Below, in pieces: positions 7,545-17,595 of a DNA stretch of 64,000 bases (its first letter is position 1; each line of letters opens with the position of its first letter). The stretch is from Allocoprococcus comes (GTDB lineage Bacteria; Bacillota; Clostridia; Lachnospirales; Lachnospiraceae): assembly GCF_013300725.1 (NCBI RefSeq), contig NZ_JAAIMM010000003.1, forward strand, positions 103,207 to 167,206, given 5' to 3'. Under the pieces are notes generated by a model. The model was given only the letters and a program-made list of their open reading frames with translations, was not told the origin of the DNA and searched no databases. Position numbers and translations under genes: made by a program.

Positions 7545-9873
7545 CGTTTTTCCTCCGTGTGCGCACAAGCGCGATCTTCAGAACCTCTTCCATCTGCGAT
7601 ACCGGAATAATCTCCAGTCCCTTCGTAATCTCAGAAGAAAGTTCATCCACATCTTTTTTGTTCTCCTTCGGTACAAGTACCGTCCTGATTCCGGCATTCT
7701 TTGCCGCCAGGAGCTTCTCTTTCAGTCCTCCGATCGGAAGTACTCTTCCCCGCAGCGTAATCTCACCCGTCATGGCAAGATCGGCACGCACTTTCTTGTC
7801 TGTAATTGCAGAGAGCATCGCAGTCGCCATCGTAATGCCGGCTGAAGGTCCATCTTTCGGAACTGCCCCTTCCGGAATATGGATATGGATATCATGTTTT
7901 TCAAAGAAATCTTCAGCAACCTTATATTTACTGCTGATTGACCGGATATAACTGATTCCTGCCTGCGCAGATTCTTTCATCACATCGCCAAGCTGTCCCG
8001 TCAGAATGATCTCACCCTTTCCTGGCATTACATTCACTTCAATCTGCAGGGTATCTCCTCCTACACTGGTCCATGCCAGGCCACGGACGATTCCCACCTC
8101 ATCCTCTGCATTAGCCATCTGATAGGTGTACTTTTCCTTTCCAAGATACTTTTCAATATTCCGCTCTGTTACCTGAACTCTCTTTTTATCATGTTCATAG
8201 ATCTCTCTGGCAGCTTTCCTGCAGATATTACCGATTTCACGCTCCATCTGACGCACACCGGCTTCCTTGGTGTAGTTCTGCGCAATTTTCCAGATCACAC
8301 CCTTGCTGATCGTAAGCTGTTCTTTTGTAAGTCCATGTCTTTCCAACTGCTTTGGAATCAAATGTTCTGTCGCAATATGCAGCTTTTCATTCTCCGTATA
8401 ACTGCTGACCTCAATTACTTCCATACGGTCAAGAAGTGGTCGGGGGATCGTCTGCAGCGAGTTAGCCGTCGTCACAAATGTCACCTCAGACAGATCGACC
8501 GGGACTTCCAGATAATGATCACGGAAACGGTTGTTCTGTTCACTGTCCAGCACCTCCAGAAGCGCAGAAAAAGTATCTCCCTTATAGTCTGTGCTGACTT
8601 TATCAATCTCATCCAGAAGGAGCAACGGGTTCTTTACCCCGGCGCTCTTAATACCGTTTGCAATCCGTCCCGGCATTGCACCAACATAAGTTTTTCTGTG
8701 CCCACGGATTTCAGCCTCATCACGGACACCGCCAAGAGAAATCCTCACATACGGTTTTTTCAGTGCTTTTGCAAGTGATCTTGCAATAGATGTCTTTCCA
8801 GTTCCCGGAGGACCTACCAGACACAGAATCGGGCTGTCTCCCTTTTTCGTAAGAGCACGTACTGCCAGAAATTCCAGCACACGTTCTTTAACCTCTTCCA
8901 GTCCGTAGTGTTCTGCTTCCAGAAGCTCTTTCGCATATGCAATGTCTGTGAAATCCTCAGCCCGCTTATTCCATGGCATTTCCAGCATGGTTTCGATATA
9001 TGTACGGATCACACCCGCTTCTGCCGGACTCTGCATGGAATTTTTAAATCTGCCGATCTCTTTTTTCAGCTTTTCTTTTACCTCATCCGGTGCATCCAGC
9101 GCTTCTGCCTTCTGTGTAAATTCCTCCGCATCGGAAATTGTAGTATCCTCACCAAGCTCTTCACGGATCAGCTTCAACTGTTCGCGCAGGATATATTCTC
9201 TCTGATGCTTATCCACACGCTCTTTCACCTTCATCTGGATTTCATCACGGATGTTTATGATCTGCATCTCATTGACAAGCTTAAAGGAAATAAGCTCATA
9301 ACGTCTGTCAAAATTAAGTTCTTCCAGGATTTCCTGCAATTCCCGGTAATCCAGAGGCATATTCGCTGCCACCTGATTCACCATCTTTTTCAGATCCGTG
9401 ATCTCTTTGATCTGGTTTACCATATCTTTTGTGATCTTCGGCATTCTCGCCGCATAATCCAGATACAGATCCCGAAGTCCCCGCATCATCGCTTCCCGGT
9501 TGATCTCGCCTGCAATATCCGGATCACTCTCTTCCGGGATCGTGATATTTGCCCGAAGATACGGATCGGTAAATTCTATTGTATTTAAAACCGCTCTCTC
9601 TTCTGCTGATACAAGCACCCGCAGAATCTGCTTTGGCAGTTTGATGATCTGTTTTACTGTCGCAACTGTTCCCACACGGTAGAGATCCGCTTCTCCCGGA
9701 TTTTCCGCTTCCACATCTTTCTGTGTCAGCAAAAAAATCTTCTGGTCGCTTGCCATCGCTTCCTGAACCGCTTCAATCGAGCGTTCACGGCTGATGTCAA
9801 AATGAGCCACCATCTCCGGCAGAATTGTCATTCCCCGCAGGGCAACCATTGGCAGACTTTCTGTTCTGTTCAT
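7534..9873 (-). CDS. lon: ATP-dependent protease Lon
   Basis: 779 residues, the normal length for LonA. The N-terminal substrate-binding domain covers about residues 1-200, followed by helical linkers. The AAA+ domain has Walker A GPPGTGKT at 354-361 and Walker B LLLLDEIDK at 417-425. The protease domain has catalytic Ser677 in PKDGPSAG and Lys720 in GGLKEK. Lon degrades misfolded and regulatory proteins in the cytoplasm. It lies 79 bases downstream of clpX in a proteostasis cluster, which groups the two main AAA+ proteases with the chaperone trigger factor. Confidence 0.98.
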   Translation of the reverse strand: MNRTESLPMVALRGMTILPEMVAHFDISRERSIEAVQEAMASDQKIFLLTQKDVEAENPGEADLYRVGTVATVKQIIKLPKQILRVLVSAEERAVLNTIEFTDPYLRANITIPEESDPDIAGEINREAMMRGLRDLYLDYAARMPKITKDMVNQIKEITDLKKMVNQVAANMPLDYRELQEILEELNFDRRYELISFKLVNEMQIINIRDEIQMKVKERVDKHQREYILREQLKLIREELGEDTTISDAEEFTQKAEALDAPDEVKEKLKKEIGRFKNSMQSPAEAGVIRTYIETMLEMPWNKRAEDFTDIAYAKELLEAEHYGLEEVKERVLEFLAVRALTKKGDSPILCLVGPPGTGKTSIARSLAKALKKPYVRISLGGVRDEAEIRGHRKTYVGAMPGRIANGIKSAGVKNPLLLLDEIDKVSTDYKGDTFSALLEVLDSEQNNRFRDHYLEVPVDLSEVTFVTTANSLQTIPRPLLDRMEVIEVSSYTENEKLHIATEHLIPKQLERHGLTKEQLTISKGVIWKIAQNYTKEAGVRQMEREIGNICRKAAREIYEHDKKRVQVTERNIEKYLGKEKYTYQMANAEDEVGIVRGLAWTSVGGDTLQIEVNVMPGKGEIILTGQLGDVMKESAQAGISYIRSISSKYKVAEDFFEKHDIHIHIPEGAVPKDGPSAGITMATAMLSAITDKKVRADLAMTGEITLRGRVLPIGGLKEKLLAAKNAGIRTVLVPKENKKDVDELSSEITKGLEIIPVSQMEEVLKIALVRTRRKNDGN

Positions 9874-9952
9874 ATAGTTTTTTCTCCTGTTAAATAAAAA
9901 TGGATGCTTCTGGTCTTAACCGTCAGCACCCATTTCCATACGTCTGATTTTC

Positions 9953-11203
9953 TTATGCACTTTCCGGTCTTGCTTCGATCTTTTCTGTACTCGGTGCTTT
10001 CTCCCCAAGTACTGCCTCTTTTGTCACAAGACAGTATTTCAGATTCTCGTCAGACGGTGCTTTATACATGATATCCATCATTACATTTTCCATGATCGCA
10101 CGGAGTCCTCTGGCTCCTGTCTTACGCTTCAGGGAAGTCTCAGCAATCGCCTCCAGCGCCTCTTTGTCGAATTCCAGTTCCACATCATCCAGCTCCAGAA
10201 GCTTCTGGTACTGTTTTACGATCGCATTCTTTGGTTCCGTCAGAATGCGGATCAGATCTTCTTTATCCAGAAGTTCCAGGGATACAGTTACCGGCACACG
10301 TCCTACAAGTTCCGGGATCAGTCCGAACTTCACAAGATCCTGTGGAAGGATCTGCTGCAGAAGCCGGTCGATATCTTCCTCATGCCGCTGCGCGATCTGT
10401 GCCTCGAATCCAATGGATTTCTTATCTATTCTGTTCTCTATGATCTTATCTATTCCCTCAAACGCTCCACCGCAGATAAATAAAATATTGGTGGTATCGA
10501 TTTGGATCATCTCCTGCTGCGGATGCTTACGTCCACCCTGTGGCGGTACATTTGCGATTGTACCTTCCAGGATCTTCAGAAGTGCCTGCTGAACACCTTC
10601 TCCTGATACATCACGGGTAATCGACGGATTCTCAGATTTTCTTGTGATCTTGTCAATCTCGTCAATATAAATAATTCCGTGCTCTGCACGTTCAATATCA
10701 CCATCTGCGGCCTGAATGATCTTAAGAAGAATATTCTCTACATCTTCTCCGACATATCCTGCTTCTGTAAGCGCAGTTGCATCTGCAATTGCAAACGGTA
10801 CATTCAGGATTTTTGCGAGAGACTGTGCCAGAAAAGTCTTACCGCATCCTGTCGGTCCTACCATCAGGATATTACTCTTCTGAAGCTCCACGCCCAGATC
10901 TTTTTCTGCCATAATACGCTTATAGTGATTATATACCGCAACAGAAAGTACTTTCTTCGCTTCGTCCTGTCCGATCACATAATCATCCAGAAATGCCTTG
11001 ATTTCTTCCGGTTTCAGAAGATTGATATCATCATATGCATTTTCTTCTTCATAACCAAGTTCGTCTTCAATGATCTCAGTGCATACATCCACGCACTGGT
11101 CGCAGATAAACACCCCGTTTGGTCCGGCGATCATCTTGCGTACCTGACTTTGTGGTTTATTGCAAAAAGAACATCTTACGATTTCTTCATATTTTCCTGC
11201 CAT
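9953..11203 (-). CDS. clpX: ATP-dependent Clp protease ATP-binding subunit ClpX
   Basis: 416 residues from the ATG at 11203, where the conserved MAGKYEE start lies 10 bases behind a GAGG site. The zinc-binding domain has Cys11, Cys14, Cys34 and Cys37 (Cx2C-x19-Cx2C). Walker A GPTGCGKT is at 116-123. The IGF-type loop needed to dock on ClpP appears as KSIGFEAQ. ClpX unfolds tagged proteins and feeds them to ClpP. The gene follows clpP with a perfect 12-bp hairpin in between. Confidence 0.98.
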   Translation of the reverse strand: MAGKYEEIVRCSFCNKPQSQVRKMIAGPNGVFICDQCVDVCTEIIEDELGYEEENAYDDINLLKPEEIKAFLDDYVIGQDEAKKVLSVAVYNHYKRIMAEKDLGVELQKSNILMVGPTGCGKTFLAQSLAKILNVPFAIADATALTEAGYVGEDVENILLKIIQAADGDIERAEHGIIYIDEIDKITRKSENPSITRDVSGEGVQQALLKILEGTIANVPPQGGRKHPQQEMIQIDTTNILFICGGAFEGIDKIIENRIDKKSIGFEAQIAQRHEEDIDRLLQQILPQDLVKFGLIPELVGRVPVTVSLELLDKEDLIRILTEPKNAIVKQYQKLLELDDVELEFDKEALEAIAETSLKRKTGARGLRAIMENVMMDIMYKAPSDENLKYCLVTKEAVLGEKAPSTEKIEARPESA

Positions 11204-11231
11204 ATTCTTACCTCGCACTTTTTTACACGTA

Positions 11232-11261
11232 AAGGGAATGTCCCAATAAGGACATTCCCTT
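11232..11261 (-). terminator. Intercistronic hairpin between clpP and clpX
   Basis: A perfect 12-bp stem (AAGGGAATGTCC and complement, 11232-11243 and 11250-11261) with a 6-base loop lies directly after clpP. The downstream sequence on the minus strand has only a short interrupted T run, with TTTACGTG before a later AAAAAAG, so it may be a weak terminator, attenuator or mRNA-end stabiliser that sets clpP above clpX. Confidence 0.55.
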
Positions 11262-11267
11262 TTCCCG

Positions 11268-11852
11268 TTAACGGCTTGTAATAACCTTATCAATCAATCC
11301 ATATGCCAAAGCTTCTTCGGCAGTCTTCCAGTTATCTCTTTCCGTATCTGCACAAATTGTCTCATAACTCTGACCTGTATTTGCAGCCATCAATCTGTTC
11401 ATTCTTTCTCTGATCTTCAGAATATGCTGTGCATTGATCTCAATCTCGGTTGCCTGACCCTGTGCACCGCCTGAAGGCTGGTGAATCATGATCTCTGCAT
11501 TCGGAAGGGCATATCTCTTTCCCTTTGCTCCGCCTGCGAGAAGGAAAGCTCCCATACTTGCAGCCATTCCCATACACATCGTAGAGACGTCACATTTGAT
11601 GTAATTCATAGTGTCGTAGATCGACATACCTGCTGAAATCGATCCACCAGGACTGTTAATATAAAACTGGATATCCTTTTCCGGATCTTCTGCTTCCAGA
11701 AACAGCAGCTGCGCTACGATCAGGCTCGCTGATGCATCATTCACTTCGGTATCCAGGAAAATGATTCTGTCTTTTAAAAGTCTTGAATAAATGTCGTAAG
11801 AGCGTTCTCCACGGCTTGTCTGTTCAACGACATAAGGTACTAAACTACTCAT
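11268..11852 (-). CDS. clpP: ATP-dependent Clp protease proteolytic subunit ClpP
   Basis: 194 residues, standard length. The catalytic triad is Ser99 (GMAASMGAF), His124 ([10 protein letters not shown]) and Asp173 (ERDNW). ClpP forms a double heptamer that degrades substrates supplied by ClpX, ClpC or ClpE. The gene lies 40 bases after tig, with a GGAG-type site, in the tig-clpP-clpX order seen in many bacteria. Confidence 0.98.
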   Translation of the reverse strand: MSSLVPYVVEQTSRGERSYDIYSRLLKDRIIFLDTEVNDASASLIVAQLLFLEAEDPEKDIQFYINSPGGSISAGMSIYDTMNYIKCDVSTMCMGMAASMGAFLLAGGAKGKRYALPNAEIMIHQPSGGAQGQATEIEINAQHILKIRERMNRLMAANTGQSYETICADTERDNWKTAEEALAYGLIDKVITSR

Positions 11853-11892
11853 GTAACACTCCTCCTGCTATATTAAAGTATGAAACAGATAC

Positions 11893-13179
11893 TTATTTTT
11901 CTACGGCATTGTCAACTACAAATGTAATTGCTTCCTGAACTGCCATATCCTGCTTCATCTGTTCTTTTTCTTTGTCGCCCATGAAGCTCTTAAGCTTGTC
12001 AGCTTCCATCTGGTAAGCTTCTGCCATCTTAGCGATCTCTTCGTCTAATTTTTCATCTGTGATTTCGATGTTTTCTGCTTTTGCAATTGCTTCAAGAACA
12101 AGTCTTGTCTTGATTCTCTTCTCAGCCTGCGGACGAAGTTCATCCATCATCTTGTCAGCTGTCATGCCTGTGAACTGCATGTACTGGTCAAGAGTCAGTC
12201 CCTGCTGCTGCATTCTCTGAGCGAATTCATCAAGCATCTGTCTTGCCTGTGTATCAACCATAGCTTCCGGAAGATCCATCTTAGCTGATTCGATGATCGC
12301 ATCTACAGCTGCATCTTCCTGTGCTCTCTTACCATCGTTTACTTTCTGCTCTTTGATCTTAGCTTTGATATCAGTTTTTAATTCATCAAGAGTATCGAAT
12401 TCTGATACTTCTGAAGCAAATTCATCATCAAGCTCCGGAAGTTCTTTTGCTTTGATCTCATGAACTGTGCATTTGAATACAGCTTCTTTTCCTTTGAGGT
12501 CTTCTGCATGGTAATCTTCCGGGAATGTAACCTTAACTTCAACTTCTTTTTCCGGTTCTGCACCGATCAGCTGTTCTTCAAATCCCGGAATGAAAGATCC
12601 TGAACCGATTGTCAGCGGATAATTTTCTCCCTTTCCGCCTTCAAAAGCTTCTCCGTCTACAAATCCTTCAAAGTCAAGAACAACTTCGTCTTTATCCTGT
12701 ACCGGACGTCCTTCTACTGTGATTGTTCTTGCGTTCTTAAGCTGTTCTTCCTCAAGCTTAGCGTCGATTTCTTTCTGTGTTACGCGGTTAGAATATTTCG
12801 GAACTTCGATTCCTTTGTATTCGCCAAGTTCTACTTCCGGCTTTGTAGCTACTTCAGCTGTGAAGATGAACGGTTTTCCTTTTTCGATCTGTGTTACATC
12901 GATCTTCGGCTGAGATACGATCTCAAGTCCGCTTTCATCGTATGCTTTTGAATATGCTTCCGGAATCAGAGCGTTTGCTGCATCATCATAGAAGATTTCC
13001 GGTCCGTACATCTTTTCGATGAGCTGGCGCGGAACTTTTCCTTTACGGAATCCAGGAACATTGATTCTGCCTTTCTGCTTCTGGTATGCTTTCTGAAGTG
13101 CTCCTTCTAATTCTTCTGCTGAAACTTCGATTGTGAGTTTCGCCATATTGTGTTCTAACTGTTCAACTTGTAAACTCAT
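11893..13179 (-). CDS. tig: Trigger factor (ribosome-associated chaperone and prolyl isomerase)
   Basis: 428 residues from the second ATG (13179); the AGGAGG site is 8 bases from this codon but only 2 from the in-frame ATG at 13185. The N-terminal ribosome-binding signature appears as GFRKGKVPRQLIEKMYG (near residue 44). The FKBP-like PPIase domain covers about residues 150-240, and the helical substrate-binding C-terminus the remainder. It binds nascent chains at the ribosomal exit tunnel. A good promoter lies immediately upstream, partly inside the preceding lipoprotein gene. Confidence 0.97.
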   Translation of the reverse strand: MSLQVEQLEHNMAKLTIEVSAEELEGALQKAYQKQKGRINVPGFRKGKVPRQLIEKMYGPEIFYDDAANALIPEAYSKAYDESGLEIVSQPKIDVTQIEKGKPFIFTAEVATKPEVELGEYKGIEVPKYSNRVTQKEIDAKLEEEQLKNARTITVEGRPVQDKDEVVLDFEGFVDGEAFEGGKGENYPLTIGSGSFIPGFEEQLIGAEPEKEVEVKVTFPEDYHAEDLKGKEAVFKCTVHEIKAKELPELDDEFASEVSEFDTLDELKTDIKAKIKEQKVNDGKRAQEDAAVDAIIESAKMDLPEAMVDTQARQMLDEFAQRMQQQGLTLDQYMQFTGMTADKMMDELRPQAEKRIKTRLVLEAIAKAENIEITDEKLDEEIAKMAEAYQMEADKLKSFMGDKEKEQMKQDMAVQEAITFVVDNAVEK

Positions 13180-13247
13180 TACCATTTCCTCCTAAATTTA
13201 CATATGCAAAAAGTCGACAGACTTATCTACATTACAATCATTTTACA

Positions 13248-13276
13248 AGTATAGCACAACTTCTACAGTTTATCAA
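13248..13276 (-). promoter_or_regulatory. Predicted promoter of the tig-clpP-clpX-lon cluster
   Basis: On the minus strand TTGATA (13276-13271) and TATACT (13253-13248) are spaced by 17 bases. The -35 box lies in the last codons of the upstream lipoprotein gene. The predicted start falls about 60 bases before tig. No CtsR-type heptad direct repeat was seen near it. Confidence 0.6.
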
Positions 13277-13943
13277 GCTCTAAAATTCGTTCTATAAAGC
13301 CATTTAATTCCTCATCACCGATCGACCAGGTATTCCGCCCTTTTTGCGTCACGGTAAAGATATATTCCTGCTTCTCTCCATACTGCATATCGAGATAAGA
13401 ACTTCTTAAAAGGCTGTATGCACCGGTCATATAATCCAGCACCATTGCCTCTTTGATTTCTTCATCTGTTCCGCTGTACTTTCCTGCATCTTTGTCTGCC
13501 TGGATCTTCTCGGACTCTTCCTTCAGTTTCGGCATGAAGCGGGTAAATACATCCACCGGCTGGTACTTTACTGTCACCTCACAGGTCTTACTCCCCGTCT
13601 TTTTCACACCACTTACCTGATAACGGACGGAGCTAAAGATCTCTTTGATCAATACACCATATGTCTCAGAAAAGTCATTTTCCGTCTCCACACCATTTAG
13701 CAGATAGTCCTGGACAAAAGCATTGATCCCGTTCTCATAGACCTTCTTCAGATCGCTGTCTGATGCTCCGAGGATTTCCTTTGCTTCCTGGGTTTGTCCC
13801 TGAAAAGTCAGATCCAGGTTCGCCTGCACATATTTTTCTGCCTTTCCTTCATTGATCCCACATCCGGCAAGCAGTGTGACCAAAAGCAGCACTGCCAGAA
13901 ACTCACTGCCTGCTTTTCTCTTTTTCCGGAAACTACCGTTCAT
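13263..13943 (-). CDS. Predicted lipoprotein of unknown function
   Basis: 226 residues. A basic N-terminus and hydrophobic stretch lead to the lipobox LLAGC, so the mature protein should be lipid-anchored on the outer face of the membrane. The remainder is soluble, charged and helical, with a C-terminal strand pattern (EYIFTVTQKGRNTWSIGDEEL) reminiscent of the DUF5105-like lipoproteins of clostridia; this family assignment is tentative. The gene overlaps the end of the upstream DJ-1 family gene by 11 bases and has AAGGCAGG upstream, so the two are probably coupled. Confidence 0.65.
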   Translation of the reverse strand: MNGSFRKKRKAGSEFLAVLLLVTLLAGCGINEGKAEKYVQANLDLTFQGQTQEAKEILGASDSDLKKVYENGINAFVQDYLLNGVETENDFSETYGVLIKEIFSSVRYQVSGVKKTGSKTCEVTVKYQPVDVFTRFMPKLKEESEKIQADKDAGKYSGTDEEIKEAMVLDYMTGAYSLLRSSYLDMQYGEKQEYIFTVTQKGRNTWSIGDEELNGFIERILELDKL

Positions 13944-14484
13944 AGACTACCTGCCTTGAAATGGTATCTGCACTTTCTTTATCCCGCAGCTCGCTGATCA
14001 GCGCAAGTGCAAAATCAATCGCGGTTCCAAGTCCCCGGCTGGTTGTGATATGTCCATCTGTCACTGCCGGCTGACAGGTAACTTCCGCTCCGGTAAGTCC
14101 TTCTTCCATTCCCGGATAGCAGATTGCCTTCTTTCCTTTCAGGATTCCCATTCCGCCAAATACGGTCGGTGCCGCACAGATTGCAGCCAGATATTTTTTC
14201 TCTTCATTATGTTTTAAGATCAGCTCTTCAAGACCTTTGTGTTCTTTTAAATGGATTGTTCCCGGCATCCCTCCCGGAAGTACCAGCATCTTCACCTCTG
14301 AAAAATCTGTATTTTCAAACAGGCTGTCTGCTTTTACTATAATTCCGTGTGCCCCCCGGATCTCTTCCCGTCCCATGATGGAAACGGTTCTGGTCTCAAT
14401 CCCGGCTCTTCTTAAAAGATCAACAACCGTAAGTCCTTCAATCTCTTCAAATCCATCTGCAAGAAATACACATACTTCACTCAT
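13933..14484 (-). CDS. DJ-1/PfpI family protein
   Basis: 183 residues from the ATG at 14484. The conserved MSEVCVFLADGFEEIEG start of the ThiJ/DJ-1 group supports this codon over an ATG four codons upstream. The nucleophile-elbow Cys is in LAAICAAPTVFGGMG, and the LVLPGGMPGT loop carries the usual glycines. The C-terminal TSRGLGTAIDFALALI helix is typical of YajL/ThiJ-like members. Proposed roles in the family are chaperone or deglycase activities and oxidative stress protection, which remain debated. It forms a short unit with the overlapping lipoprotein gene. Confidence 0.88.
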   Translation of the reverse strand: MSEVCVFLADGFEEIEGLTVVDLLRRAGIETRTVSIMGREEIRGAHGIIVKADSLFENTDFSEVKMLVLPGGMPGTIHLKEHKGLEELILKHNEEKKYLAAICAAPTVFGGMGILKGKKAICYPGMEEGLTGAEVTCQPAVTDGHITTSRGLGTAIDFALALISELRDKESADTISRQVVYER

Positions 14485-14616
14485 AATCCTGTCCATCCTT
14501 TCTTTTTCCTGATGTTCCCCATTGTAACAGAAGCCTGCAAAAATGGCAACTTTCTGCCTTGTCTCCCCTGAAAAACTCCGCTATACTGTTAATGAACGTA
14601 TAAGGAGGACTTTCCC

Positions 14617-15066
14617 ATGGAAATCGAACGCAAATATCTGATCCATAAGCTTCCGGATCACCTTGAGGCTTATCCTCACCGCACACTTGAGCAGGCTTAT
14701 CTCTGCACCGAACCGGTTGTCCGTGTCCGCAGGGATGCTGATGACTACATCCTGACCTACAAATCCAAAGGTCTGATGATGCGTGAAGAATACAATCTTC
14801 CTCTTACCAAGGAAGCCTACCACCATCTGCTCGAAAAGGCAGACGGACGCATTATCACAAAAGAGCGCTACTGCATCCCTTACGGAGATCATCTCATGAT
14901 CGAGCTTGATGTCTTCGCCGGTGATCTCGCCCCGCTGCTCCTTGCCGAAGTCGAATTTTCTTCCGAAGAAGAGGCCAATTCCTTTACCCCGCCGGACTGG
15001 TTCGGTGAGGATGTCACCTTTTCCAGCAAATATCATAACAGTACACTGAGTCAGAAAAAGGATTGA
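14617..15066 (+). CDS. CYTH domain protein (triphosphate tunnel metalloenzyme)
   Basis: 149 residues, with AGGAGG eight bases before the ATG. The signature ExExK is at the very start (Glu2, Glu4, Lys6). Arg/Lys-rich strands such as VVRVRRD, LTYKSKG and TKERYCI alternate with acidic strands (MIELDVFAG, LAEVEF), building the tunnel fold that binds triphosphate and metal. Family members are inorganic triphosphatases, thiamine triphosphatases or class IV adenylate cyclases; small single-domain bacterial members are mostly tripolyphosphatases. The gene is lone and plus-oriented among minus-strand genes, with its stop codon inside the terminator hairpin. Confidence 0.85.
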   Translation: MEIERKYLIHKLPDHLEAYPHRTLEQAYLCTEPVVRVRRDADDYILTYKSKGLMMREEYNLPLTKEAYHHLLEKADGRIITKERYCIPYGDHLMIELDVFAGDLAPLLLAEVEFSSEEEANSFTPPDWFGEDVTFSSKYHNSTLSQKKD

Positions 15067-15088
15067 GAAATTTCCCAATCCTTTTTTC
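15055..15088. terminator. Bidirectional terminator between the CYTH gene and lysC
   Basis: AAAAAGGATTG (15055-15065) pairs with CAATCCTTTTT (15076-15086) around a 10-base loop. A-rich and T-rich flanks on the two sides allow termination in both directions. The stop codon of the CYTH gene lies in the left arm. Confidence 0.8.
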
Positions 15089-15134
15089 TTCCGCAAATGC
15101 ACCATCCGGTACATTTACGACCACATTCTTTTTA

Positions 15135-16343
15135 TTAGTCTTCCAGACCAAATCCGTCATGGATTGCAACCAATGCACGGTCTGCATCTTTTTCATCGAT
15201 CAGAACCGTGATACGGATCTCTGATGTAGAAATCATATTGATATTGATATTGGAATTGCTAAGTGACTCAAACATGGTCGCAGCAACACCCGGATTGCTG
15301 AGCATTCCGGCTCCTACGATCGATACCTTTGCAACTTTTTCGTTGTAATTCATCTCTCTGATCGTAAGGGCTTCTTTTCTGGCTTCCAGAACTTCCATTG
15401 CCTCTTTAAGATCATCCTGTGATACAGTAAATGTAATGTCTTTTGTTCCGTCACGTCCAACTGACTGAAGAATAATATCTACGTTAATATTATGCTTTGC
15501 AAGTGTATTGAAAATCTTAAATGCAGTACCTGGTTTGTCTTCTACACCCATTACTGAAATTCTCGCTGTATTTTTATCTGCCGCAACGCCGGTAATTAAC
15601 ATTTTTTCCACCTTTGCTACCTCCTTGACCAGGGTTCCTTCTTCTGTGTTCAGGCTGGAACGTACAACCAGCTCAACCCCGTATTTTTTCGCCATCTCTA
15701 CAGAACGATTATGTAAAACCTTTGCCCCTGATGTTGCGAGCTCCAGCATCTCATCGTAGGTGATCTCTTCGATTTTACGCGCATTCGGTACCACTCTCGG
15801 GTCTGCAGTGTAAACACCGTCTACGTCTGTATAGATCTCACATTTGTCTGCATGCATTGCAGCCGCAAGTGCCACAGCTGTCGTATCGGATCCACCTCTT
15901 CCAAGTGTGGTATAGTCTCCATAATGGTTGACTCCCTGGAATCCGGTTACGATCACGACCTTGCGGTTCTCCAGTTCGTGGGTGATACGGTCTGTATCCA
16001 CTCTTTTAAATCTCGCATTTCCGTTCCGCGCCGTAGAATGCATCTTTACCTGGAATGCATTCAACGAGATTGCCGGAACATTCAAAAACTGAAGTGCCAT
16101 TGCCATCAGTGCTACAGATACCTGTTCTCCCGTGGTAAGGAGCATATCAAGTTCTCGTTTTGATGGGTACGGATTGATCTCGGCCGCCTTCTCAAGCAGT
16201 TCATCTGTTGTATCTCCCATTGCGGAGAGAACAACGATCACATCATTCCCCATCTGATACTCTTCTGCGCAGCGTCTTGCTACATTAAAGATCCGCTCTT
16301 TATCTGCAACTGAACTGCCGCCAAATTTCTTAACTACTAGCAT
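15135..16343 (-). CDS. lysC: Aspartate kinase
   Basis: 402 residues, the length of the monofunctional ACT-containing class. The kinase signature KFGGSSVAD begins at residue 5, and the FTTLGRGGSDTTAVALA-type segment binds the substrate. Two ACT domains occupy roughly residues 260-400, with ISVMGVEDKPGTAFKIF and VSIVGAGMLSNPGVAATMF as the ligand-binding loops. It phosphorylates aspartate, the first step to lysine, threonine and methionine, and is probably feedback regulated. It lies 26 bases after hom with its own AGGAGG. No lysine riboswitch fits in that gap, so control would come from the ACT domains and the upstream operon promoter. Confidence 0.97.
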   Translation of the reverse strand: MLVVKKFGGSSVADKERIFNVARRCAEEYQMGNDVIVVLSAMGDTTDELLEKAAEINPYPSKRELDMLLTTGEQVSVALMAMALQFLNVPAISLNAFQVKMHSTARNGNARFKRVDTDRITHELENRKVVIVTGFQGVNHYGDYTTLGRGGSDTTAVALAAAMHADKCEIYTDVDGVYTADPRVVPNARKIEEITYDEMLELATSGAKVLHNRSVEMAKKYGVELVVRSSLNTEEGTLVKEVAKVEKMLITGVAADKNTARISVMGVEDKPGTAFKIFNTLAKHNINVDIILQSVGRDGTKDITFTVSQDDLKEAMEVLEARKEALTIREMNYNEKVAKVSIVGAGMLSNPGVAATMFESLSNSNININMISTSEIRITVLIDEKDADRALVAIHDGFGLED

Positions 16344-16369
16344 AATTTCCTCCTACAGTTCCTGCATTT

Positions 16370-17587
16370 TTAGACTTCTTCTTCTACTCTTATCATATGC
16401 AGGATTTCCGGATAAGCTTTTGCTTTTTCCTCGTATTCTCCCTCGGTCATCACCGGTGTGACAAAACCAAATTCTCCATTGACTCCTGCCTCTACAAATC
16501 TGACTTCACCAAAATCATTGCCGATTCGTTCTTTGAACGCATCCACATTTCCACGGATTCGCACCAGGAACTTCTTGCTGGTCTTGCTTCTGTCTTCCAA
16601 TGTAAGCTTTTCTTCGCTCCAGAAATTCATGATATCTCTGCCCTGATTCTGTACAACTGCCACAATGTCAGCCACAACCGCACTCGCAGTCGGAAGCTTT
16701 CCTGCCCCACTTCCGTAGAACATCGCATCTCCCAGCATATTCCCCTTTACAAATACGGCATTAAATACACCGTTCACACTGTAAAGCGGATGTTCTGCAT
16801 GAAGAAGCACCGGTGCAACTCCCGCATAAAGAGTTCCATCCACATGCTTACATTCAGCAAGAAGTTTGATATTCATTCCCAGAGCCTTTGCATACTGCAT
16901 ATCTTCTGTTGTGATCTTTGTAATACCTTCGGTATAAATTTCTTCAAAATCTACATATTTTCCTGAGATGATCGATGCAAGGATCGCGATTTTCCGGCAT
17001 GCATCCTGTCCTTCCACATCAGCAGTCGGATCTGCCTCTGCAAATCCATTCTTCTGTGCTTCACGGAGAACCTCTTCATAGTTCGCTCCCTCATAGAACA
17101 TCCTGGTCATCATGTAATTGGTTGTTCCGTTCAGGATTCCTGCGATTTCTTCGATTTCATCACCTGTCAGGGATGATCCAAGTGCCCGGAGGATCGGAAT
17201 CCCCCCTCCCACACTTGCTTCAAAAAGGAAATTCACATTCTTTTCCCGTGCTGTTTTAAGAAGCGCGGATCCATGTTTGGCAACCAACGCCTTATTGGAT
17301 GTCACGACACTTTTTCCTGCTTCCAGTGCTTTTCTGACAAAGGTATTCGCCGGTTCCACACCGCCCATCACTTCTACTACAATTCCAATCTCCGGATCAT
17401 TCAGGATAATCTCATAATCATGAACAATCTTTTCCTGGATCTTATCTCCCGGGAAATCCCTCAGATCCAGCACATATTTAACTTCAATTTCTTCTTTTGC
17501 CCGTGACGCGATCAGCTTCTGATTTACATCCAGAACCTCTACCACACCAGAACCTACGGTACCATAACCCAATACTGCAATCTTCAT
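16370..17587 (-). CDS. hom: Homoserine dehydrogenase
   Basis: 405 residues. The NAD(P)-binding motif GYGTVGSGVV is at residues 7-16, followed by VTSNKALVA and the catalytic-domain segments EASVGGGIPI and GILNGTTNYM. The C-terminal region after about residue 335 (KFLVRIRGNVDAFKERIG...) is a short ACT-like domain; the protein is somewhat shorter than the common 430-residue form. It reduces aspartate semialdehyde to homoserine for threonine and methionine. The order ACT-hom-lysC behind prfB forms one transcription unit, with 8-base spacing from the ACT gene. Confidence 0.96.
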   Translation of the reverse strand: MKIAVLGYGTVGSGVVEVLDVNQKLIASRAKEEIEVKYVLDLRDFPGDKIQEKIVHDYEIILNDPEIGIVVEVMGGVEPANTFVRKALEAGKSVVTSNKALVAKHGSALLKTAREKNVNFLFEASVGGGIPILRALGSSLTGDEIEEIAGILNGTTNYMMTRMFYEGANYEEVLREAQKNGFAEADPTADVEGQDACRKIAILASIISGKYVDFEEIYTEGITKITTEDMQYAKALGMNIKLLAECKHVDGTLYAGVAPVLLHAEHPLYSVNGVFNAVFVKGNMLGDAMFYGSGAGKLPTASAVVADIVAVVQNQGRDIMNFWSEEKLTLEDRSKTSKKFLVRIRGNVDAFKERIGNDFGEVRFVEAGVNGEFGFVTPVMTEGEYEEKAKAYPEILHMIRVEEEV

Positions 17588-17595
17588 CTTTTTGT

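Noticed and set aside
8908..9588. 226-codon plus-strand frame inside lon
   Set aside because: Antisense shadow of lon, rich in Cys, His and Phe as expected for reversed coding sequence.
15055..15088. Attenuator for lysC
   Set aside because: It lies downstream of lysC on its strand and works as a terminator for lysC and the CYTH gene.
16344..16369. Lysine riboswitch before lysC
   Set aside because: The hom-lysC gap is only 26 bases; no room for the roughly 170-base riboswitch, and none was seen upstream of dapA.
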